In this document: positions 57,461 to 64,000 of the stretch, in pieces
How the letters are laid out: every line of letters begins with the position of its first letter
Numbering within the stretch: position 1 is the first letter of the stretch
Source of the DNA: Kitasatospora sp044457565
GTDB taxonomy: Bacteria > Actinomycetota > Actinomycetes > Streptomycetales > Streptomycetaceae
Reading direction: 5' to 3'
DNA length: 64,000 nt
NCBI RefSeq assembly: GCF_044457565.1
Contig: NZ_JBITGZ010000001.1
Coordinates: 372,001-436,000 of the forward strand
Notes under the pieces: model-generated
What the model was told of the DNA's origin: nothing
The model's input: the letters and a program-made list of their open reading frames with translations, nothing else
The model's database searches: none
Translations under genes and position numbers: made by a program

Positions 57461-58774
57461 ATGCGCGTGGTCATCGCAGGTCAGGGCTATGTAGGGCTGC
57501 CGCTGGCGGTCCGCGCGGCCGAGGTGGGGTACCAGGTCGTCGGGTACGACGTCGACGAGCGGCGGATCAAACGGCTGGCGGTCGGCGAGTCCTACGTCGA
57601 GGACATCCCCGCCGAGCGGCTGCGGCCACTGCTGGAGAGCGGCGCCTACCTGCCGACGTCCGACCCGGCCGAGACCGCCGGCTTCGACATCGCGGTGATC
57701 ACCGTGCCGACGCCGCTGCGCGACGGGGTGCCCGACCTCTCGTACATCGAGGCCTCCGCGCAGCTGCTGGCGGCCGGGCTGCGCCCGGGCGCGACGGTGG
57801 TGCTGGAGTCCACCACCTACCCGGGGACGACCGAGGAACTGCTCGCCCCGCTGCTGGAGGAGGGCTCGGGCCTGACCGCCGGCCGGGACTTCCACCTCGG
57901 CTACAGCCCCGAGCGGATCGACCCCGGCAACCCGACCTGGCGGCTGGAGAACACCCCGAAGGTGGTGTCCGGCATCGACCCGGCGGCGCTGGCCGCGGTG
58001 GACGGCTTCTACGGCCGGCTGGTCGAGCGGACCGTCCCGGTGTCCTCCTGCAAGGAGGCGGAGCTGACCAAGCTGCTGGAGAACACCTTCCGGCACGTGA
58101 ACATCGCGCTGGTCAACGAGCTGGCGATGTTCGCCCACGACCTGGGGATCGACGTGTGGGAGGCGATCGACGCCGCCTCCACCAAACCCTTCGGGTATCT
58201 CCGCTTCACCCCGGGCCCCGGGGTCGGCGGGCACTGCCTGCCGATCGATCCCTCGTACCTGTCCTGGCGGGTGGAGCGGGCGCTCGGGCAGTCGTTCCGC
58301 TTCGTCGAGCTCGCCAACGACGTGAACAGCCACATGCCCGACTACGTGGTGCGACGCCTCGCGGACGCGCTGAACGAGCGGCGGCGCTCGGTCAAGGGCT
58401 CCCGGGTGCTGCTGTTGGGGCTCGCCTACAAGCGGAACACCGGCGACGCCCGGGAGACCCCGGCGGCGCGGATCGCCGAGCTGCTGATCAGGATGGGCGC
58501 CGAGGTCAGCGCCGCCGACCCGCACGTGGTGGTCGGGGTGCATGTGCCCGAGCCGGTCGTACCCGGCCAGCGGGTGGCCGAGCAGGACATCCACGGGAAC
58601 CCGTTCGCGGCCGTCCGGCGGGTGGAGGCCACCGAGCAGGAGCTGGCGGCGGCGGACGCCGTCGTCCTGCTCGCCGACCACGACGAGTTCGACTACGACG
58701 CGATCGCGGGGCACGCCCGGTATGTCCTGGACTGCCGCCGCCGGCTGTCCGGCGCCACGGTGGAGGTGCTGTAG
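57461..58774 (+). CDS. nucleotide-sugar dehydrogenase (UDP-glucose/GDP-mannose dehydrogenase family)
   Basis: Enzyme of 437 residues that oxidises a sugar nucleotide to the uronic acid with two NAD+. The Rossmann motif MRVVIAGQGYVGLPLAVRAAE starts the protein, ITVPTPLRDGVPDLSYIE follows near 90, the catalytic cysteine lies in GVGGHCLPIDPSYLSW near residue 258, and the C-terminal domain has LLLGLAYKRNTGDARETPAARI. UDP-N-acetylmannosamine or UDP-glucose are possible substrates. The ATG has GGAGGGG upstream. No sugar-transfer cluster surrounds it, so the product may feed cell-wall or exopolysaccharide synthesis encoded elsewhere. Confidence 0.93.
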   Translation: MRVVIAGQGYVGLPLAVRAAEVGYQVVGYDVDERRIKRLAVGESYVEDIPAERLRPLLESGAYLPTSDPAETAGFDIAVITVPTPLRDGVPDLSYIEASAQLLAAGLRPGATVVLESTTYPGTTEELLAPLLEEGSGLTAGRDFHLGYSPERIDPGNPTWRLENTPKVVSGIDPAALAAVDGFYGRLVERTVPVSSCKEAELTKLLENTFRHVNIALVNELAMFAHDLGIDVWEAIDAASTKPFGYLRFTPGPGVGGHCLPIDPSYLSWRVERALGQSFRFVELANDVNSHMPDYVVRRLADALNERRRSVKGSRVLLLGLAYKRNTGDARETPAARIAELLIRMGAEVSAADPHVVVGVHVPEPVVPGQRVAEQDIHGNPFAAVRRVEATEQELAAADAVVLLADHDEFDYDAIAGHARYVLDCRRRLSGATVEVL

Positions 58775-58889
58775 CCGGAGCCGGCCGGGCAACGGGGCAG
58801 CAGCGGGTCCCGGCCGCGCCGGTGCGGGCGGCCGGGACCCGGGCCTGCGATTGAGGTGCCCGCCGCCGCTCGGGCTGCGCCGGGACGGC

Positions 58890-60305
58890 TCAGCGGCGGC
58901 GGTGGGTGACGGTGTGCGGGGTGGCGTAGTCGGCGCCGTCGTCCACGATCACGATCTTCGGGATGATCCGGGTCTCGTCCTCGCCCTGCTCCTGCGGTGC
59001 CGCCGGTGGCGGCGTGGCTGGCCTCGGTGGGGCGCCGCCACCGGCGGCGGGCGCCGCGGTGACCGGCCCGTAGGAGATCGCGGGCGCCGCGGGAGCCACC
59101 GGACCCGGCGCGGTGACCGGGAGGACGGCGGTGGCGGCGTCGTTCTGCTGCTCCGGCACCGGCCGGGGGAACGGCTCCGGCTCCGGGACGAGCACGGCCG
59201 CCGGGACGAAGGCGATCTCCCCGGTCTCGGCCTCGGAGTCCACCTCGGGGGCCGGCTGCGCCTTGGCCTGGGCGTGCACGGAGGCGTGGACGGGTGCCTG
59301 GGCGGCCGACTGCGGCTTGGCGGCCGACGCGGACGCGCCGGAGGCGGACGCACCGGAGGCGGAGGACCCGGCCAACCCGGCCAGCTGAGCCTGCTCGGCC
59401 TGCGCGACGGCCTCCTCCGGCTCGATCGCGCCGACAGCCGCACCGGTGAGCGAGGCCAGCGTCCCCTTGATGTGGTCCAGGTGCTGCTGCACCGTCTCCA
59501 GCCGGACCGCGAATTCACGCTGCTCCTGCTCGATCACCGCGTTGATCTTCTCCGCCTCCCGGCGGGCCTGCTCGACCAACTGGTCGGCCCGGGCCTGCGC
59601 CTCGGCATCCGCCTGCTTGATCTGCCCGAGCACCGTCTCGCGGTGCTGCTCGGCCTCCTTGAGCCGGCGCTCCGCCATCGCCGCGATCTTGGCGTCCTCG
59701 GCCACGGCCTGGGCCTCGGCGGCGGCGAAGGCCTCGTCCGCCCGGCGGCGCAGCTCGGCGAGCTCGGCCTCGGCCTGCTCCTCGGCCTCGGCGGCGGCGA
59801 CCCGCCGCTTGGCGGCGTAGGCGGTGGCGGCGTCGCGGGTGGCGCGGGCCTCGCGGTCGGCCTCCGCCCGCTCCTTCTCGGCCTCCGCCCTGGTCCGCTC
59901 GTCGGTGCGGCGGGCCGCCTGGTCCGCCTCGGCGCGGGCGGCCACGGCGTACTCCTTGGCGGCGGTGGCGAGCGCCTGGCCCGCCTCGTAGACCTCGTCC
60001 CTGAGGTCCTCGGCGAAGGTCGCGGCGTTGGTCCGCACGGCCCGGGCCTCGTTCTCCACGACGGCCGCGATGTCGGCGGCCTGCTCGCTGAGCTGGGCGT
60101 AGTCGGGCTCGGGGGCGTCGGCCGCGACCTGGATGAACTCGGCGAGCCGGTGCTCCATCTCGCGGATGCCGGCGCCGAGGATGCTCAACCGCTCCCAGGC
60201 GTGGTCGCGCTGGGCCACCAGCGCGGCCAGTGCTCGATCGACCTGCTCGGGCGCGTAGCCGCGCCGGGCAACGGTGAAGCCGTACTGGGAGACGGCGTCG
60301 CTCAT
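58890..60305 (-). CDS. long coiled-coil DivIVA-like cytoskeletal protein
   Basis: Protein of 471 residues. The N-terminus MSDAVSQYGFTVARRGYAPEQVDRALAALVAQRDHAWERLSILG resembles the DivIVA lipid-binding start (GYxxxQVD motif). Residues about 80-330 are an extended heptad-rich coiled coil of Ala, Glu, Arg and Lys. The tail from about 340 is Ala/Pro-rich and disordered. In streptomycetes such proteins (Scy-, FilP- and DivIVA-related, sometimes named cellulose-binding) organise polar growth; this member's partners are unknown. ATG with GGGAAGAG upstream. It ends far from other genes. Confidence 0.82.
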   Translation of the reverse strand: MSDAVSQYGFTVARRGYAPEQVDRALAALVAQRDHAWERLSILGAGIREMEHRLAEFIQVAADAPEPDYAQLSEQAADIAAVVENEARAVRTNAATFAEDLRDEVYEAGQALATAAKEYAVAARAEADQAARRTDERTRAEAEKERAEADREARATRDAATAYAAKRRVAAAEAEEQAEAELAELRRRADEAFAAAEAQAVAEDAKIAAMAERRLKEAEQHRETVLGQIKQADAEAQARADQLVEQARREAEKINAVIEQEQREFAVRLETVQQHLDHIKGTLASLTGAAVGAIEPEEAVAQAEQAQLAGLAGSSASGASASGASASAAKPQSAAQAPVHASVHAQAKAQPAPEVDSEAETGEIAFVPAAVLVPEPEPFPRPVPEQQNDAATAVLPVTAPGPVAPAAPAISYGPVTAAPAAGGGAPPRPATPPPAAPQEQGEDETRIIPKIVIVDDGADYATPHTVTHRRR

Positions 60306-60456
60306 GTGGGCTCTTCCCCTCGGTGTCGCGGGCTGCGGAGCCCATGGCCAGAACAGTACGGAACTGGTCGAGAGTGGACGAGTTAGGTCCATCCTCTTGA
60401 CCTATTTTGCGCAGATCATGGCGAAACCCCAATGAGGCTGCGCCGGGCAGACATAC

Positions 60457-60493
60457 GGAAGGGGCCGTACCGGCACCGGGTACGGCCCCTTCC
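60457..60493 (-). terminator. terminator of the multi-domain SUKH gene
   Basis: A 15-bp perfect stem (60457-60471 with 60479-60493) and a 7-nt loop, 15 nt past the stop. Confidence 0.85.
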
Positions 60494-60508
60494 GCCTGCG
60501 CCGATCCG

Positions 60509-63115
60509 CTACAGCAGGCCGTCCCAGAACTGCTCCAGGAGGACCGCCCACCACGTGTCCGGCGTCTGCAGGGCCGCCGGGTCGATCGCCACCAGTTGGT
60601 TCTGGAAGTCCGTGGTCCAGCGGGCCGCCTGCTCCTGCGTCAGACCGAACCGCAGGTGCCACATCCGGCCCAGCAGTGCGAGCGAGCGGACGAACTCCGG
60701 TACACCGGTGTTGACGAAGCGCGGCGGCTCGCCGGTTCCCTCCATGTCGACCGCGACCACGGCCGCCGTCCCGTACTGCACACAGAGCTGGCGCCCGTAG
60801 TCGTTGCCCAGCACCAGGTACCCGCCGAAGTCCGGCCCGGCGGGCAGGCCGCGCTCGGCGGCCAGCTCGGCCAGGGTCGGGATCGGCCGGCCCTCCTGTG
60901 CCTGCGCCCAGAAGAACGGCCCGAACTCACGCGGCAGGCCGGCCCACATCAGGGTCTGCGCCACCGGCTCGGGCACGCCCTGCCGGGAGACCGCGCGCTG
61001 CTCGAAGCGGAACACCGCCGGGCCGAACGCCTGCCCGAGCTCCGCCGCCAGCTGCTGCGGCGCCGGCGGCGCCGCCGGCGGGACGCTGCCCGGCGGGGGC
61101 GGCGGCACCCGGACGGGGCGCGAGCGCTGCGGCGCGGAGGCCAGCTGGTGCAGCTCGTCCAGGTGGTCCAGCAGGTGCGCCATCCCGGCCTGCCGGGCGT
61201 GGTGGTCACGCCCGTAGTCGGCGGAGTGGGTCAGCCGTACGTTCGGCCAGGACGCGCGGATCATCCGGGCGCAGTAGCCGCCCGGCAGATCGCAGGACTC
61301 CAGCTCGGTGTAGAGCTCCAGCACCTGCTCCGGCGGGACGTTCAGCCGACGCAGCTCGTGGAGGATCTTCCACTCCGGGTGCGGCGTACCGGGCTCGCTG
61401 CGCTGGAGCAGCTTCTGCTCGGAGCCGTCCGGGGCGCGGTAGCTGAGCGCGGCGAAGTAGCCCGGACCGACCACCGGCACGCCGGGCGGCACCGGAGCCG
61501 CCTGCGGCGGACCCGGTACGGGCGCCGGCGGCGCGGCGGGAGCCATCGCCGGGGCGGGCGTGCCCGGAGCACCGGCGCCGGGGTAGCCGTAGCCGGCCGC
61601 CGGACCGCCGGCGGGCATGCCGGGGCCGCCCGGGCCACCGGGCAGGTCCACCGCGTGGGCCAGCTGGGTCGCCTGGTGGGCGACACCCGCGGCCGGCGCC
61701 TGCGGCCCGCCCGGCGCCGCAGCCGGGTCGGCCCCGGCACCTGCGGCGGGGCCGACGCCCTGCTCGCCGGCACCGCGCAGGCCCGCCGGCGGCGGGGGCG
61801 GCGGCGTGCTGCCGCTGCTGCGGCCGCCCGCACTGCCCGCGGGGCCGGCGCCGGGCGCGTTGCGCAGCCCGCCCGGCGGGGGCGGAGGCGGCGCGCTGGG
61901 GCCACGGCCGGCCCCGGCCTGGCCCGCCGGAGCCGCCGCGCCACCACGCAGGCCGGCCGGTGGCGGGGGCGGCGGGGCACTCGCACCGGAACGCCCGAGC
62001 GCGCCACCGCCCGGCGGGCCGGCGGGGGCGGGGGCGGCGGGCGCACCGGGGAGCCCGTCCAGACCCGGCAGGCCGCCGGGCGGGGCGAGCATGGTCGGCG
62101 CGTGCTCGACGGTCGGTCCGCCGGGCGGCTGCGCCGCACCGGGCCCACCGGCAGCACCGGGCGCGCCGGGCAGGCCAGCGAGGCCGGGCAGGCCGCCGGG
62201 CGGGGCGAGCATCGTCGGGGCGTAGCCGTCGGCGGGGCCCTGGGCGGCGGACGGCGGGCCAGCCGGCGAACCGGCGGGCGCACCGGGCAGCCCCTCCAGA
62301 CCCGGCAGGCCGCCGGGCGGGGCCAGCATCGTCGCGGCGTAGCCGTCGGCGGGGCCCTGGGCGGGCGGCGCGCTCGGCGGCGCGGCGGCGCCCGGCCCCA
62401 TGCCGTAGCCGCCCTCGGGCAGCAGCACGGTCGCGGCCTCGGCACCCGCCCGGGGCGCCGGCGCCGGCCCTGCGGCGGGCACGGCGGCGGGCGGCTCCTG
62501 CGGCAGCGACGCCGCCGGCGCGCCCGCGTCGGCACCCTCGCGGGGCGGCGGCGGGGCGAGCATGGTCGGCGCGTCCCCCGCCGGGCGGTCGGAGAGCGGC
62601 GGCGTGGTCAGCACGGCGGCCGCGGGCGCGGGCGTGGGTACGGGAGCGGGAGCGGGCGCAGGAGCGGGTACGGCGGCAGGGGCGCGTACGGGGGCGGGTG
62701 CCGGGTCGGCCGGGGCCGTCCCCAGCCGCTCCGCCTCGGCCGCGATCGCCGCCGCCCCGGCCTCCTGGAGCCACTGCGGTGGGCTGAGCAGGAAGGAGGT
62801 CGCCTCGACCGGCCCGGGCGCGGGCCTGGCCGCGCCGGCCGGGTTGGCCACCACGGGCCGGCCGTACACCTCCTCGTACTGCCGGACGACCTCGTTGACC
62901 GGCAGCGCCGGCCAGAGGGTGCTCGCCCCGCTGTCCCGGGCGATCACCAGCCGGACCTCGCCGCCGTCCGAGGACGGACCGTCGGCGGGGTCGACCGCCC
63001 AGCAGACGAAGCCCAGGTCGAACTCCCGGACCCGTACCTCGCGCTGAAGCGATCGCGGCACACCGCCGTTGATCCAGTCCTCGGCGAGCTCCTGCGCCTG
63101 CGCGTACGTCACCAC
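60509..63115 (-). CDS. Imm35/YrhB - Pro-rich - deaminase-like - SUKH-4 fusion protein
   Basis: Protein of 868 residues without signal peptide or membrane helix. Residues 1 to about 90 (TYAQAQELAEDWINGG, REVRVREFDLGFVCWAVDP) are an Imm35/YrhB-like domain. Residues about 95-540 are a Pro/Gly/Ala linker with three copies of TMLAPPGGLPGL and three PPPPPxGLR blocks. Residues about 540-660 resemble a toxin-type nucleotide or nucleic-acid deaminase: HPEWKILHEL, then TELESCDLPGGYCARMIR with two cysteines for zinc. Residues about 690-868 form a SUKH-4 domain (LVLGNDYGRQLCVQYGTAAVVAVDMEG). Both flanking domain types serve as immunity proteins in polymorphic toxin systems, but a fusion of all three in one cytosolic chain is unusual. 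Deaminase activity is inferred, not shown. Confidence 0.7.
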   Translation of the reverse strand: MVTYAQAQELAEDWINGGVPRSLQREVRVREFDLGFVCWAVDPADGPSSDGGEVRLVIARDSGASTLWPALPVNEVVRQYEEVYGRPVVANPAGAARPAPGPVEATSFLLSPPQWLQEAGAAAIAAEAERLGTAPADPAPAPVRAPAAVPAPAPAPAPVPTPAPAAAVLTTPPLSDRPAGDAPTMLAPPPPREGADAGAPAASLPQEPPAAVPAAGPAPAPRAGAEAATVLLPEGGYGMGPGAAAPPSAPPAQGPADGYAATMLAPPGGLPGLEGLPGAPAGSPAGPPSAAQGPADGYAPTMLAPPGGLPGLAGLPGAPGAAGGPGAAQPPGGPTVEHAPTMLAPPGGLPGLDGLPGAPAAPAPAGPPGGGALGRSGASAPPPPPPAGLRGGAAAPAGQAGAGRGPSAPPPPPPGGLRNAPGAGPAGSAGGRSSGSTPPPPPPAGLRGAGEQGVGPAAGAGADPAAAPGGPQAPAAGVAHQATQLAHAVDLPGGPGGPGMPAGGPAAGYGYPGAGAPGTPAPAMAPAAPPAPVPGPPQAAPVPPGVPVVGPGYFAALSYRAPDGSEQKLLQRSEPGTPHPEWKILHELRRLNVPPEQVLELYTELESCDLPGGYCARMIRASWPNVRLTHSADYGRDHHARQAGMAHLLDHLDELHQLASAPQRSRPVRVPPPPPGSVPPAAPPAPQQLAAELGQAFGPAVFRFEQRAVSRQGVPEPVAQTLMWAGLPREFGPFFWAQAQEGRPIPTLAELAAERGLPAGPDFGGYLVLGNDYGRQLCVQYGTAAVVAVDMEGTGEPPRFVNTGVPEFVRSLALLGRMWHLRFGLTQEQAARWTTDFQNQLVAIDPAALQTPDTWWAVLLEQFWDGLL

Positions 63116-63190
63116 GCCCGGTTCACCCCTGTCCCCTCTGTGCCCCGCGATTCAGTCCCCGCGGCCGCTGTCCCGGTACCGTTCGCCATC

Positions 63191-64000
63191 TCAGCCCACC
63201 GGTACGGCGCGGGCGAACCCGCCGTCCACCATCAGCTCCGCGACCGTCTCCAGCTCCGGCGGGCTGCCGGCCAGCCGGAGCAGGAACGCGTCGAAGTCCT
63301 CGCCACAGGGCAGCAGCAGCCGGGCGACCCGGTCCTCGGGTGCCTCCGGCGCGCCGTTGTCCCGGGCGTCGTCGTACAGGCAGAACCAGACCGAGCCGGC
63401 GTCCTCGCCGCGCACCTTGAGCGCCAGGATGCCGCCCTGGACGTAGGCGATGCCGAGGTAGTCCTTGGTGAGGTGGTCGCGCAGGCACTTGTTGGCGTAG
63501 ACGAGGTCATACAGGCCGTATTCCTCACTGAGGGTCAGGAACGGCTGGTCCAGCAGCAGCCCCAGCTCGGTGTCGAGCGCGACACCGACCGGGGTCCGGC
63601 CGCCGGCGATCTTCAGGAAGTTCCGGTACGCGCCGGGCAGCCGGTAGCCGAGCCGCTCCTCCGCGCTCTGCACCAGGTCCTCGGGGACGCTGAGCGGGTC
63701 GCCGCCGTCCTTGGCGAGCGAGAAGTGCACGGGCCGGTGCTCCTGGAGCGGGCGGGTGCCGCGTCGGCCGTGGTCCGCCGAGGAGCGGGCCAGGCCGCCG
63801 TGGTGCCGCAGCAGCGCCTTGACCTCGACCGGGACCAGCTCCATCCGGCGCCAGCCGGGGGCGGCCCGGCCGACCGCGTGGTGCCACGTCCAGCCGGGCG
63901 GGGTCGCCACGGCGGTGTCCAGGTCGGCCCAGAGTTCGTGGCCCTGGGTGAACAGCGCGGCGTTGGCCGAGACGAAGTCGGTCAGCCGCAGCTCGTCCAC
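63191..64000 (-). CDS. SMI1/KNR4 (SUKH-1) family protein, reaching the window edge
   Basis: At least 269 residues. The N-terminus reads DELRLTDFVSANAALFTQGHELWADLD. The SUKH/SMI1 domain (about 100-240) shows VPEDLVQSAEERLGYRLPGAYRNFLKIAGGRTPVG and the later FLLRLAG stretch. SUKH proteins commonly protect against cognate toxins. The window ends at GTG, which may be the true start or an internal codon, so the 5' end is unresolved. The gene lies 75 nt upstream of the Imm35-deaminase-SUKH-4 gene on the same strand, probably in one operon. Confidence 0.82.
   Translation of the reverse strand: MDELRLTDFVSANAALFTQGHELWADLDTAVATPPGWTWHHAVGRAAPGWRRMELVPVEVKALLRHHGGLARSSADHGRRGTRPLQEHRPVHFSLAKDGGDPLSVPEDLVQSAEERLGYRLPGAYRNFLKIAGGRTPVGVALDTELGLLLDQPFLTLSEEYGLYDLVYANKCLRDHLTKDYLGIAYVQGGILALKVRGEDAGSVWFCLYDDARDNGAPEAPEDRVARLLLPCGEDFDAFLLRLAGSPPELETVAELMVDGGFARAVPVG

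Overview
The window is about 73% GC, uses GTG and TTG starts freely, and encodes mycothiol conjugate amidase, a DUF4307 protein and FtsB-DUF501-Ppx in actinobacterial order. It also has a putative DasR box before a chitinase and a tRNA-Leu with anticodon UAA, the developmental tRNA known as bldA. Together these point to a member of the Streptomycetaceae (Streptomyces or Kitasatospora). Most of the sequence is chromosomal core; I see no insertion sequence, prophage or CRISPR array.

Left part (1-26 kb): an ahpC-ahpD peroxidase pair, an AI-2E-type permease, a secreted lytic-transglycosylase-like protein, a PIN-PhoH ATPase, a short-chain cis-prenyl transferase, a secreted GH18 chitinase with a DasR-like site, an unaccompanied prepilin peptidase, an AlaA-like aminotransferase and GTP-type PEP carboxykinase. 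Then comes a block that matches my memory of the Mycobacterium tuberculosis Rv1079-Rv1095 order: hemolysin III-like protein, DUF255 thioredoxin-like protein, mycothiol S-conjugate amidase, DUF4307 protein, greA and metB. A DrrAB-like exporter, ilvA, a MarR regulator and msrA lie among them, and a Uma2 nuclease-like gene is the one accessory-looking member.

Middle (26.4-43 kb): a 220-nt stretch without a single A or T lies behind msrA and looks like an assembly artefact. It is followed by a predicted lipoprotein, an L,D-transpeptidase lipoprotein, cystathionine beta-synthase, an SGNH hydrolase and thiolase pair, two unknown proteins, a Bax1-like membrane protein, the bldA tRNA, a MacB/LolD-type ABC pair and a type II NADH dehydrogenase with a Rex-like site.

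Right part (43-64 kb): a ftsB-DUF501-ppx operon, enolase, a resuscitation-promoting-factor-like LysM protein preceded by a clear c-di-AMP (ydaO/yuaA) riboswitch, a cytochrome P450 divergent from a truncated Rossmann protein, mazG, a SurA-like lipoprotein, mfd, a nucleotide-sugar dehydrogenase and a coiled-coil DivIVA-like protein. The order mfd-mazG-lipoprotein-Rpf/cell-wall enzyme-eno-ftsB-DUF501-ppx is again the actinobacterial one. The end of the window holds the most unusual genes: an 868-residue protein joining an Imm35/YrhB-like domain, a repeat-rich proline linker, a deaminase-like domain and a SUKH-4 domain, next to a SUKH/SMI1 protein that reaches the window edge.

Genes are mostly compact transcription units closed by perfect GC hairpins. 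At least eight starts sit 6-8 nt behind a TANNNT-like -10 box, which suggests leaderless mRNAs. All functional statements rest on motif and family recognition by eye; no database search was run.
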